From: Algibacter miyuki
GTDB taxonomy: Bacteria > Bacteroidota > Bacteroidia > Flavobacteriales > Flavobacteriaceae
DNA length: 64,000 nt
Assembly: GCF_042427745.1 (NCBI RefSeq)
Contig: NZ_JBHMFA010000004.1
Direction: 5' to 3' (one strand)
Positions 1 through 10,884 of this stretch are shown here, piece after piece (within the stretch, counting starts at the first letter, position 1; the number at the start of each line of letters is the position of its first letter). The notes below the pieces were generated by a model, which was not told the origin of the DNA, searched no databases, and saw only the letters and a list, made by a program, of their open reading frames with translations. The translations under genes and the position numbers were made by a program.

Positions 1-77
1 GAGAAGTTCATAAAAAGATTATTGAATTGTTATAAAAAAGGGGTTTAAATCTTTTTTAAATAAAAGTTAAATAATTA

Positions 78-108
78 TTGTGGAAGTTAAAAAAGGGTTT
101 TATATTTG
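78..108 (+). promoter_or_regulatory. rRNA operon promoter (Bacteroidota type)
   Basis: TTG at 78-80, a 20-base spacer and TATATTTG at 101-108 match the Bacteroidota housekeeping sigma pattern TTG-N17-23-TAnnTTTG. It lies about 180 bases before 16S, leaving room for a leader. The same -7 octamer precedes tRNA-Tyr at 46589-46596. Confidence 0.75.
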
Positions 109-151
109 CACCCGCTTAGCGAATTAGTTTGCTAGTAAAGATAGAGAAAAA

Positions 152-170
152 AGTTCATAAACATATTGAA
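152..170 (+). promoter_or_regulatory. boxA-like leader element upstream of 16S
   Basis: The stretch starting AGTTCATAAACATATTG closely resembles AGTTCATTGACATATTG in the 16S-23S spacer (2357-2375 and 2458-2476). One copy in the leader and one before 23S is the layout of boxA antitermination sites in bacterial rRNA operons. The assignment is by position and resemblance only. Confidence 0.45.
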
Positions 171-287
171 TTGACAGCGTAAGATTAATTTGGAAACGAA
201 TTAATTTAACAAAGAGAATAGACCATTTTGAGTATTAGAGATTCTAATTAGTTGTTAAAAGTAATAGTGGAAACACTTAAAAATTTA

Positions 288-1808
<1,521 letters not shown>

Positions 1809-1895
1809 AGAGAAAGACGACTAATTAAGTATCAAAAACTATTATGAGAGATAGTTTATTCTCAAAGCTGTTAATTTAAACAAACAATTTAGTAG

Positions 1896-1969
1896 AGTCT
1901 CATAGCTCAGCTGGTTAGAGCGCTACACTGATAATGTAGAGGTCGGCAGTTCGAGTCTGCCTGAGACTA
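1896..1969 (+). tRNA. tRNA-Ile (GAT)
   Basis: A 74-base cloverleaf. The 7-bp acceptor AGTCTCA pairs with TGAGACT, the D-arm is present, the anticodon loop CTGATAA carries GAT, and the T-arm is GTTCGAGTC. CCA is not encoded. The first tRNA in the 16S-23S spacer is the usual position for tRNA-Ile. Confidence 0.96.
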
Positions 1970-2045
1970 CTAAGTACTAAATAAAGGAAATTCTAGAACT
2001 GAGAATTCTAAATTCACATTAAGATTCTACAAGTTAGGATTTATT

Positions 2046-2123
2046 AATGGGGGATTAGCTCAGCTGGCTAGAGCGCCTGCCTTGCACGCAGGAGGTCATC
2101 GGTTCGACTCCGATATTCTCCAC
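2046..2123 (+). repeat. 78-bp direct repeat, copy 1 (copy 2 at 2201-2278)
   Basis: This block is identical to 2201-2278 and contains the whole tRNA-Ala gene plus a few flanking bases. An ambiguous base at 2130 lies between the copies. Flanking sequence differs, so this looks like two contig ends placed side by side rather than recent tandem duplication. Confidence 0.85.
2049..2122 (+). tRNA. tRNA-Ala (TGC), first copy
   Basis: A 74-base cloverleaf. Acceptor GGGGGAT pairs with ATTCTCC with two G-U pairs, and the anticodon loop CTTGCAC carries TGC. It is identical to the copy at 2204-2277. Spacer tRNA-Ile followed by one tRNA-Ala is the normal arrangement, so one of the two copies may be an assembly artefact. 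Confidence 0.93.
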
Positions 2124-2129
2124 AACGTT

Positions 2130-2130
2130 N
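2130..2130. other. ambiguous base N (probable assembly join)
   Basis: A single N sits 8 bases after the first tRNA-Ala and before a second identical tRNA-Ala. With the N at 2439, which also separates duplicated blocks, it suggests a scaffolding or consensus problem among near-identical rRNA operons. Confidence 0.8.
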
Positions 2131-2203
2131 GAGGACTATCCACCAAAAAGTCGGCAACAAGCGACTGCATACTGCAGACTGTGGACTGTTAACTTAAAGA
2201 AAT

Positions 2204-2277
2204 GGGGGATTAGCTCAGCTGGCTAGAGCGCCTGCCTTGCACGCAGGAGGTCATCGGTTCGACTCCGATATTCTCCA
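2204..2277 (+). tRNA. tRNA-Ala (TGC), second identical copy
   Basis: Base for base the same as 2049-2122. The cloverleaf and TGC anticodon are intact, so the gene itself is sound. Doubt concerns whether the chromosome really carries two copies in this spacer, because an N lies between them. Confidence 0.8.
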
Positions 2278-2354
2278 CTAGAAAGTACAAAGATAAAAGT
2301 AGGAAGTATCAAGATTCGTCTTAAATACTAAATACTAAACTCTTAATACTTTTA

Positions 2355-2438
2355 AAAGTTCATTGACATATTGAAACAAGATACATGAAATTAAATTAGA
2401 TAATAATCTAAATTAAATATAATAATTGTATGATTAGA
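2355..2438 (+). repeat. 84-bp direct repeat, copy 1 (copy 2 at 2456-2539)
   Basis: Begins AAAGTTCATTGACATATTG and is identical to 2456-2539. The N at 2439 ends the first copy where the second copy reads G. It contains the boxA-like sequence and the 5' arm of the 23S processing stalk. Only one copy is needed functionally, which supports an assembly explanation. Confidence 0.85.
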
Positions 2439-2439
2439 N
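2439..2439. other. ambiguous base N (probable assembly join)
   Basis: A single N at the edge of an 84-bp block that is repeated exactly 101 bases later. It shows the same pattern as the N at 2130. Confidence 0.8.
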
Positions 2440-2457
2440 TATCGCAAGATAACAGAA

Positions 2458-2476
2458 AGTTCATTGACATATTGAA
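2458..2476 (+). promoter_or_regulatory. boxA-like element upstream of 23S
   Basis: AGTTCATTGACATATTG resembles the leader element at 152-170 and lies about 155 bases before 23S. An identical copy is at 2357-2375 in the duplicated block. The same bases form part of the 5' arm of the 23S processing stalk, so the sequence may serve both roles. Confidence 0.45.
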
Positions 2477-2630
2477 ACAAGATACATGAAATTAAATTAG
2501 ATAATAATCTAAATTAAATATAATAATTGTATGATTAGAGTTGTGCACCACGAGCGCACAGCATCTAATTAAGTTATTATTTGTTATATCGTAACAAATA
2601 GTAACGAAACTCATTAAAAAAGCAAAAAGT

Positions 2631-5455
<2,825 letters not shown>

Positions 5456-5598
5456 ACGCCTGTTTTTTTAAAAGTTATACAATGCATTATATAAATTAAG
5501 TTCATGATTTTTGTTTCAATATGTTAAGATATTTATCTTTTTATATGCCGTAAAGGCTACTAGAAAGAGATCCCGTAACAAGTACGGGACTAAAGCTT

Positions 5599-5703
5599 AA
5601 GGTGGTTATAGCGATGGGGCTCACCTCTTACCATTCCGAACAGAGAAGTTAAGCCCATTAGCGCCGATGGTACTGCAATTGTGGGAGAGTAGGTCGTTGC
5701 CTT
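5599..5703 (+). rRNA. rrf: 5S ribosomal RNA
   Basis: Shows the 5S core CCGAACAGAGAAGTTAAGCC and closing helix AAGG with CCTT. About 105 bases. It lies about 145 bases after 23S, and a small hairpin (5571-5577 with 5583-5589) lies in the spacer. It ends the operon, followed directly by a terminator. Confidence 0.94.
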
Positions 5704-5708
5704 TTTTA

Positions 5709-5741
5709 ATCCTCAACATTTATTTGTTGAGGATTTTTTTT
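5709..5741 (+). terminator. rRNA operon terminator
   Basis: A perfect 10-bp stem, ATCCTCAACA with TGTTGAGGAT (5709-5718 and 5725-5734), a 6-base loop and a run of eight T. It stands 6 bases after 5S. Confidence 0.92.
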
Positions 5742-5899
5742 GCCCTAAACTTAAATCTAAGAAGACGAAGGGGGATGTAAAACGACTCTTGCTGTTCGTC
5801 TCATCTTGTCACTCTTTTTTTATGTATCGAAAGTTATGAATAGATACTTCTTCTGGATACTTAAAATATAGCTATATATTTAATTATGGACTAAGTCTG

Positions 5900-6060
5900 C
5901 AAGAGGGATAGTAGCGGCATCCTTTTTATGGTGTTGAAAGACTTTAACCTGGTATGCGCTTTAGATAATATAGGTCTACCCGTTCAAAACTATTAAACAA
6001 TCAACTAAATAAAAAGATATAGCGGATAGCCCGGTTTTTATGGGAATAAAAACTTGCCCT
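5900..6060 (-). repeat. structured intergenic repeat, copy A (minus orientation)
   Basis: Lies in the 626-base gap between 5S and transketolase. On the minus strand it reads GGGC, a hairpin (6034-6040 with 6047-6053), CGGGCTATCCGCTATATC and a T-run. After a central insert of about 85 bases an A-run leads into GGATGCCGCTACTATCCC near 5903-5922. The pieces appear in the same order as the element at 52104-52206. From memory, similar elements are widespread between genes in Flavobacteriia. No coding sequence is visible in the rest of this gap. Confidence 0.55.
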
Positions 6061-6226
6061 AAGAAACGTTGGTTAAACATGCGATAATGTGATATGTTTT
6101 ATATAATTCTGAGGGTTTATAAACTTTATTAACAATTAGATTGGGTTTGTTGTATAAATCAACTGGTTTTATGGTGGAGTATCTTTTAAGAAGCTGTATT
6201 TTTACAGCGGAAATTTGTAATTAGCA

Positions 6227-6274
6227 ATTTAAGTGTTTTGATGACACTTAAATATGTTTTTATTATTACTTTTG
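6227..6274 (+). promoter_or_regulatory. putative tkt promoter with inverted repeat
   Basis: TACTTTTG at 6267-6274 fits the -7 consensus TAnnTTTG about 95 bases before tkt. Upstream is a perfect 10-bp inverted repeat, ATTTAAGTGT (6227-6236) and ACACTTAAAT (6244-6253), with a 7-base centre covering a possible -33 TTG at 6238-6240 (26-base spacer, longer than ideal). It could be an operator, perhaps for the Nudix-type regulator at 9114. That link is inference. Confidence 0.4.
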
Positions 6275-6367
6275 CAAAGCTCTTTAGAGAAACGAAATGT
6301 TTCATTGGCTTTGAATGAATAAAACCCTTAAAATTAGAGTTACTAAAAATTTTAACTAAAATTAAAA

Positions 6368-8404
6368 ATGAACAAGAAAATTGATCAACAAGCCGCAGAT
6401 AATATCAGAGCATTAGCTGTAGCAATGGTAGAAAAAGCAAATTCAGGTCACCCAGGTGGTCCAATGGGTGGAGGTGATTTTATGCACATTTTATACTCAG
6501 AATTCTTTAATTACGATCCGTCTGATATGACATGGGCGTTTAGAGATCGCTTTTTTATGGATGCTGGTCACTTATCAACGTTAATGTATGCACAGTATTA
6601 CCTTTTAGGAAACTATGCTAAAGACGATGTTGCTAATTTTAGACAATGGGGTTCTATTACACCAGGTCACCCAGAAGTGGATGTGAAAAGAGGTATTGAA
6701 AACACGTCTGGACCACTAGGTCAGGGCCATACTATGGGTGTGGGCGCTGCAATTGCGGCTAAGTTTTTAAAAGCTCGTTTTGGAGATTGGATGAATCATA
6801 AAATATATGGTTTTATTTCTGATGGTGGTGTACAAGAAGAAATTTCTCAAGGTGCAGGGCGTATTGCAGGACATTTAGGGTTGAATAACTTTATTATGTT
6901 TTACGACTCTAATGATATTCAATTATCTACTCCTACTGATGAAGTAACTACGGAAGATACCGCCATGAAATATGAAGCATGGGGATGGAAAGTAGTGACT
7001 ATCGATGGACATGACCACGATGAAATTAGAAAAGCATTAACTGATGCTAATAATGAAACTGAAAAACCAACCTTAATTATAGGTAAAACTATTATGGGTA
7101 AAGGTTGTGTTTCAGCAGACGGTAGTATGTTCGAGGGGCACTGTGAATTACACGGTCAACCTATTGGAGCAACTGGAGCTGATTATACAAAAACCTTATT
7201 AAATTTAGGTGCAAACCCAGAAAGTCCGTTTGATATTTTTGACGACGTTCAGGAGTTTTATACAAATCTTATAGCTGAAAAAACAGCACAAGCTGCTGAG
7301 AAAAAAGCAGAAATTTCAACTTGGAGAGCTGCAAACGAAGCTTTAGCAACAAAATTAGATTTCTTCCTTTCTGGTGAATTACCAGAATTAGATTTCGAGT
7401 CAGTAGTACATAAAGCAGGTTTAGCAACAAGAGCAGCATCTTCTGGTATTTTAGGTTACTTAGCCGAAAATGTGGAAAACATGATTGTATCTTCTGCCGA
7501 TTTATCAAACTCTGATAAAACGGATGGTTTCTTAAAGAAAACGCACGCCCTTCAAAAAGGTGATTTTACAGGATCGTTTTTACAAGCTGGTGTTGCCGAA
7601 TTAACTATGGCATGTATTGCTAACGGTATTGCGCTTCACGGCGGAATTATTCCGGTTGTAGCAACATTCTTTGTGTTTTCAGATTATATGAAACCAGCCA
7701 TTCGTTTAAGTGGTATCCAAGAATTAGGTGTAAAATATGTTTGGACTCATGATGCTTTTAGAGTAGGTGAAGATGGACCAACACACCAACCAATTGAGCA
7801 AGAAGCTCAAATTCGTTTATTAGAAAAATTAAAGAACCATAGCGGAAACCCAAGTTTCTTAGCGTTACGTCCTGCAGATTCTGCAGAAACTAGCGTAGCT
7901 TGGAAAATGGCTTTAGAAAATAAAAACACACCAACAGGTTTAATTCTTTCGCGTCAGGGTATTAAGGATTTAGAGCCTCAAGGCGATTCTAGATATAAAG
8001 AAGCTTTAGCTGCCGAAAAAGGTGGATATTTAGTTAAGGAGGTAGAAAACCCAGATGTGGTTTTAATCGCTAATGGATCGGAGGTAGCTACGTTGTTTGC
8101 TGCCGCTGAAATATTAGAATCGAAGAATGGCCTTAAAGTGAATATTGCTTCAGTAATTTCAGAAGGTGTTTTCAGATTACAATCTAAAGAATATCAAAAC
8201 TCTGTAATTCCTAAAAACAAACCATTATTTGGTTTAACAGCAGGTTTACCAGTGAACTTAGAAGGGTTGGTTGGAGATAGCGGGAAAGTGTTTGGTTTAG
8301 AGCATTTTGGTTATTCTGCACCAGCAAAAGTATTAGATGAGAAATTTGGTTTTACTGGCGAAAAAGTAAGCAACCAAGTTTTAGAATATTTAAAAACAGT
8401 ATAA
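6368..8404 (+). CDS. tkt: transketolase
   Basis: Thiamine-diphosphate enzyme of the non-oxidative pentose phosphate pathway, moving two-carbon units between sugar phosphates in the cytoplasm. 678 residues, normal for the fused form with all three domains. Visible motifs: SGHPGGPMG at 26-34, TSGPLGQG at 113-120, and the ThDP/metal segment from SDGG (151-154) to DSND (180-183). The pyrimidine and C-terminal domains follow from about residue 345. Transaldolase starts 12 bases downstream and a Nudix-type regulator follows, so a tkt-tal-regulator operon is likely. The start ATG follows an A-rich stretch without a Shine-Dalgarno sequence, as is usual here. Confidence 0.97.
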   Translation: MNKKIDQQAADNIRALAVAMVEKANSGHPGGPMGGGDFMHILYSEFFNYDPSDMTWAFRDRFFMDAGHLSTLMYAQYYLLGNYAKDDVANFRQWGSITPGHPEVDVKRGIENTSGPLGQGHTMGVGAAIAAKFLKARFGDWMNHKIYGFISDGGVQEEISQGAGRIAGHLGLNNFIMFYDSNDIQLSTPTDEVTTEDTAMKYEAWGWKVVTIDGHDHDEIRKALTDANNETEKPTLIIGKTIMGKGCVSADGSMFEGHCELHGQPIGATGADYTKTLLNLGANPESPFDIFDDVQEFYTNLIAEKTAQAAEKKAEISTWRAANEALATKLDFFLSGELPELDFESVVHKAGLATRAASSGILGYLAENVENMIVSSADLSNSDKTDGFLKKTHALQKGDFTGSFLQAGVAELTMACIANGIALHGGIIPVVATFFVFSDYMKPAIRLSGIQELGVKYVWTHDAFRVGEDGPTHQPIEQEAQIRLLEKLKNHSGNPSFLALRPADSAETSVAWKMALENKNTPTGLILSRQGIKDLEPQGDSRYKEALAAEKGGYLVKEVENPDVVLIANGSEVATLFAAAEILESKNGLKVNIASVISEGVFRLQSKEYQNSVIPKNKPLFGLTAGLPVNLEGLVGDSGKVFGLEHFGYSAPAKVLDEKFGFTGEKVSNQVLEYLKTV

Positions 8405-8416
8405 AAAAGTTAAATT

Positions 8417-9073
8417 ATGAAGTTTTTTATTGACACAGCAAACCTTAACGATATCGCAGAAGCACAAGCTTTAGGCGTTTTAGATGGCGTAACAACAAAC
8501 CCATCGTTAATGGCAAAAGAGGGTATATCTGGTGCTGAAAACATTTTAGCACACTACCAAAAGATATGTGATTTAGTGGAAGGTGATGTTTCTGCCGAAG
8601 TTATTTCTACCGATTTTGAAGGTATGGTGAAAGAAGGTGAAGCATTAGCTGCTTTACATCCTCAAATTGTAGTTAAATTACCTATGATTGCCGACGGTGT
8701 AAAAGCTTGTAAATATTTTTCTGATAAAGGTATTAGAACAAACGTAACTTTAGTGTTTTCAGCTGGGCAGGCCTTATTGGCAGCAAAAGCAGGAGCGACT
8801 TATGTATCGCCGTTTTTAGGTCGTTTAGACGATATTTCAACGGATGGTTTAAACCTAATCCATGAAATTAGAACGATATATGATAACTACGGCTTTCAAA
8901 CACAAATTTTAGCTGCATCTATTAGAAACACCATGCATGTAATTAACTGTGCAAAATTAGGTTCTGATGTGATGACAGGTCCATTATCTTCAATTACAGG
9001 TTTATTAAAGCACCCTTTAACGGATAGTGGTTTAGCTAAGTTTTTAGAAGATTACAATAAAAGTAATCAATAA
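8417..9073 (+). CDS. tal: transaldolase, small FSA/TalC-like type
   Basis: A 218-residue single-domain aldolase of the transaldolase/fructose-6-phosphate aldolase family. Visible: FFIDTANL at the N-terminus, VTTNPSLM at 25-32, the Schiff-base lysine in VVKLPM (K87) and SPFLGRLDD. Aligned with E. coli FsaA (Q59 and K85, 26 apart), the residue 26 before K87 is E61. In this family Glu there is typical of true transaldolases and Gln of FSA, so I favour transaldolase. It is 12 bases after tkt, completing a sedoheptulose/erythrose phosphate exchange pair. Confidence 0.92.
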   Translation: MKFFIDTANLNDIAEAQALGVLDGVTTNPSLMAKEGISGAENILAHYQKICDLVEGDVSAEVISTDFEGMVKEGEALAALHPQIVVKLPMIADGVKACKYFSDKGIRTNVTLVFSAGQALLAAKAGATYVSPFLGRLDDISTDGLNLIHEIRTIYDNYGFQTQILAASIRNTMHVINCAKLGSDVMTGPLSSITGLLKHPLTDSGLAKFLEDYNKSNQ

Positions 9074-9113
9074 GATTGCTTAATCTATTTGTTGAATCTA
9101 TTTTGTTAACTGC

Positions 9114-9800
9114 ATGAGTGATATTAACGATACAGAGAACAATAATCAACAAATAAAATTAGCGGTAGATTGTATTATTTTCGGATTTAATGATAACAAA
9201 TTAGAGTTGTTATTAATTAAAAGGAAAGATAATCCCGAAAAGGGAAGATGGTCTCTAATTGGCGGTATCGTTAGCTTCAATGAAGATTTAGACGAAGCCG
9301 CCAATCGGATTCTATTTGATTTGTCTGGTTTAGAAAATATTTACATGGAACAAGTAAAAACCTTTGGTAAGGTGAATCGTTGTTCTTTTGATCGTATTGT
9401 ATCGACTACCTATAGTGCTATGATTTTAAAATCGCGATATAGCGAGGATAAAATCAATAGATATAATGCACAATGGTTTCCTGTAACCGAAATTCCTGAA
9501 CTTATTTTCGATCATAATGATATGGTTGATATTGCTATTAAACGGTTGAGGCGTCGTGTACGTAACTTTCCTATAGCTTTTAATTTATTACCTTCAAAAT
9601 TTACATTGCCACAACTTCAAGCGCTTTATGAAGGTATTTTGAATGAAACTTTAGATAAAAGAAACTTCCGAAGAAAGGTTTCCCAAATGAATTACTTGGT
9701 TAGACTCGAAGAAAAAGATATGTCTGAATCTAAAAGAGGTGCTTTTTTGTATCGGTTTGATGCTGGTTTATTTGAGAAGGAGAAAAACTTTAGTTTATAA
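9114..9800 (+). CDS. NrtR-family Nudix-like transcriptional regulator
   Basis: 228 residues: a Nudix-fold domain at about 14-135 and a winged-helix part at about 150-225 (IKRLRRRVRNFPIAFNLLP onward). The Nudix box starts normally (G51, E57), but the catalytic REUxEE segment reads RILFDL (65-70). The metal-binding glutamates are lost, so it should bind a ligand rather than hydrolyse one. This matches the NrtR family, whose Bacteroidota members include pentose regulators. It sits 40 bases after transaldolase and probably senses a sugar or sugar phosphate to control tkt-tal. The ligand and operator are not known from sequence. Confidence 0.82.
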   Translation: MSDINDTENNNQQIKLAVDCIIFGFNDNKLELLLIKRKDNPEKGRWSLIGGIVSFNEDLDEAANRILFDLSGLENIYMEQVKTFGKVNRCSFDRIVSTTYSAMILKSRYSEDKINRYNAQWFPVTEIPELIFDHNDMVDIAIKRLRRRVRNFPIAFNLLPSKFTLPQLQALYEGILNETLDKRNFRRKVSQMNYLVRLEEKDMSESKRGAFLYRFDAGLFEKEKNFSL

Positions 9801-9903
9801 TTTATTTCTTTTTTTTTATTAGGACTTTTTATTTCATAAAAAAAGAGAAAACATAAACTGGATGTCCTGAATTCCCTTTTTCCCAAGTTGATTAATAGCT
9901 TCT

Positions 9904-10053
9904 TTATGTTTCTCTATGAAACGGTATCGTTTTTAGTACTTTATTTTTAAGCGTGATGTTTAATTGATAATCTCCAGCCTGTAAATGATCGATACTTAAA
10001 TATATCGATTGGTTTTTTTGTCTGTCTGTCTCGGAGTTCTGCGCTTCGCTCAT
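9904..10053 (-). CDS. possible small ORF (49 aa), doubtful
   Basis: In the 543-base gap 9801-10343 this minus-strand frame starts MSEAQNSETDRQ and continues with an amphipathic beta-like stretch, IYLSIDHLQAGDYQLNITL. It could be a small protein or a remnant of a secreted beta-domain, and the pattern resembles the last strands of short Bacteroidota beta-domains. No clear promoter or ribosome site is visible. I do not recognise it. The remainder of the gap up to the terminator at 10291 shows nothing. Confidence 0.25.
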   Translation of the reverse strand: MSEAQNSETDRQKNQSIYLSIDHLQAGDYQLNITLKNKVLKTIPFHRET

Positions 10054-10290
10054 AATACATTTGTGTTTTAAAAGTTGAACTTGTATAAAGTAAAACCAAG
10101 GGCTTTTGTTAAAGTAAAATTAATTTTTACACAGGTAAATGACTATCTAGTATGTAACAAATGATATAAAATATGTAACATAATGGACTGATGATAACTT
10201 AATTTATTATGCTTTTCTAATAAATTAATTAGCACGTAATACTTCTGCTAAAACAGATTAATAGTTCCTCGTTATCTAAAAATAAGACAT

Positions 10291-10318
10291 AAAAAAACCA
10301 CCTATAAAAGGTGGTTTT
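10291..10318 (-). terminator. terminator of the repeat lipoprotein gene
   Basis: Stem AAAACCACC with GGTGGTTTT (10294-10302 and 10310-10318), 7-base loop. Read on the minus strand it ends in a T-run, 26 bases after the stop codon. Confidence 0.8.
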
Positions 10319-10343
10319 AAAAGAGTTTATAGTACTAAATATA

Positions 10344-10781
10344 TTAGTGCTTAAGCTTGTCTGCTTCGTTTTTTACAGCTTCTTTAGCTTTGTTTAATTT
10401 TTCGCCAGCAGCATCAACTGTTTTGTTAACGGCATCTCCGGTTGCTTTAGCAGCACCTTCAACAGCTTCACCAGTTGCGTTTGCAGCCTTTTCAGCAGCA
10501 TCAACAGTACTGTCTACTGCATTTCCTGCGGCGTCAACAGCGCCATCGACAGCGTTTCCAGTTGCTTTAGCAGCATCTTCAAGAGCTTCTCCTGTAGCTT
10601 CAGTTGCATTTTTAACAGCATCTCCAGTTGCTTCAGCAGCACCTTCAAGAGTTTCACCTGTTGTTTTAGCAGCGTTTTCAACGGCATCACCAATTGAATC
10701 TGCTTTTTTCTCATCTCTACATGATGTAAAAGACATACCTAATGCTACTAATAAAGCTGTACTTAGTAATAATTTTTTCAT
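10344..10781 (-). CDS. lipoprotein with 11-residue amphipathic repeats
   Basis: From the chosen start the protein is 145 residues: a lipoprotein signal MKKLLLSTALLVALG ending in lipobox SFTSC, then about 120 residues of alternating ATGDAV, AVDAAG and ENAAK-type units with 11-residue periodicity and no aromatic residues. Such a tract should form a long amphipathic helix, as in LEA-like or apolipoprotein-like proteins. It probably sits lipid-anchored in the envelope with a structural or stress role. A longer frame starts at 10808, but a -7 element at 10813-10820 puts transcription too close to that ATG, so the inner ATG is preferred. Confidence 0.75.
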   Translation of the reverse strand: MKKLLLSTALLVALGMSFTSCRDEKKADSIGDAVENAAKTTGETLEGAAEATGDAVKNATEATGEALEDAAKATGNAVDGAVDAAGNAVDSTVDAAEKAANATGEAVEGAAKATGDAVNKTVDAAGEKLNKAKEAVKNEADKLKH

Positions 10782-10812
10782 TGTTTTTGTTTTAGTGTTT
10801 GATTTCAACTAG

Positions 10813-10820
10813 CAAATTTA
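10813..10820 (-). promoter_or_regulatory. -7 element of the repeat lipoprotein gene
   Basis: Minus-strand TAAATTTG matches TAnnTTTG and lies 32 bases before the ATG at 10781. No clear -33 TTG is visible. Confidence 0.45.
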
Positions 10821-10884
10821 GTTTGTTTTAACATTTCTTTCACATTATTTGCTTCGTTTCTGCAAGTTTTATATTAAATATAGC

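Noticed and set aside
8417..9073. Fructose-6-phosphate aldolase
   Set aside because: Glu instead of Gln at the discriminating position and adjacency to transketolase favour transaldolase.
9114..9800. Active ADP-ribose or NAD pyrophosphatase
   Set aside because: The catalytic glutamates of the Nudix box are missing and a C-terminal winged helix is present, so a regulator fits better.
10357..10812. 151-codon plus-strand frame opposite the repeat lipoprotein
   Set aside because: It is the mirror of a highly repetitive Ala-rich gene; the opposite strand has lipobox, promoter and terminator, this one has none.
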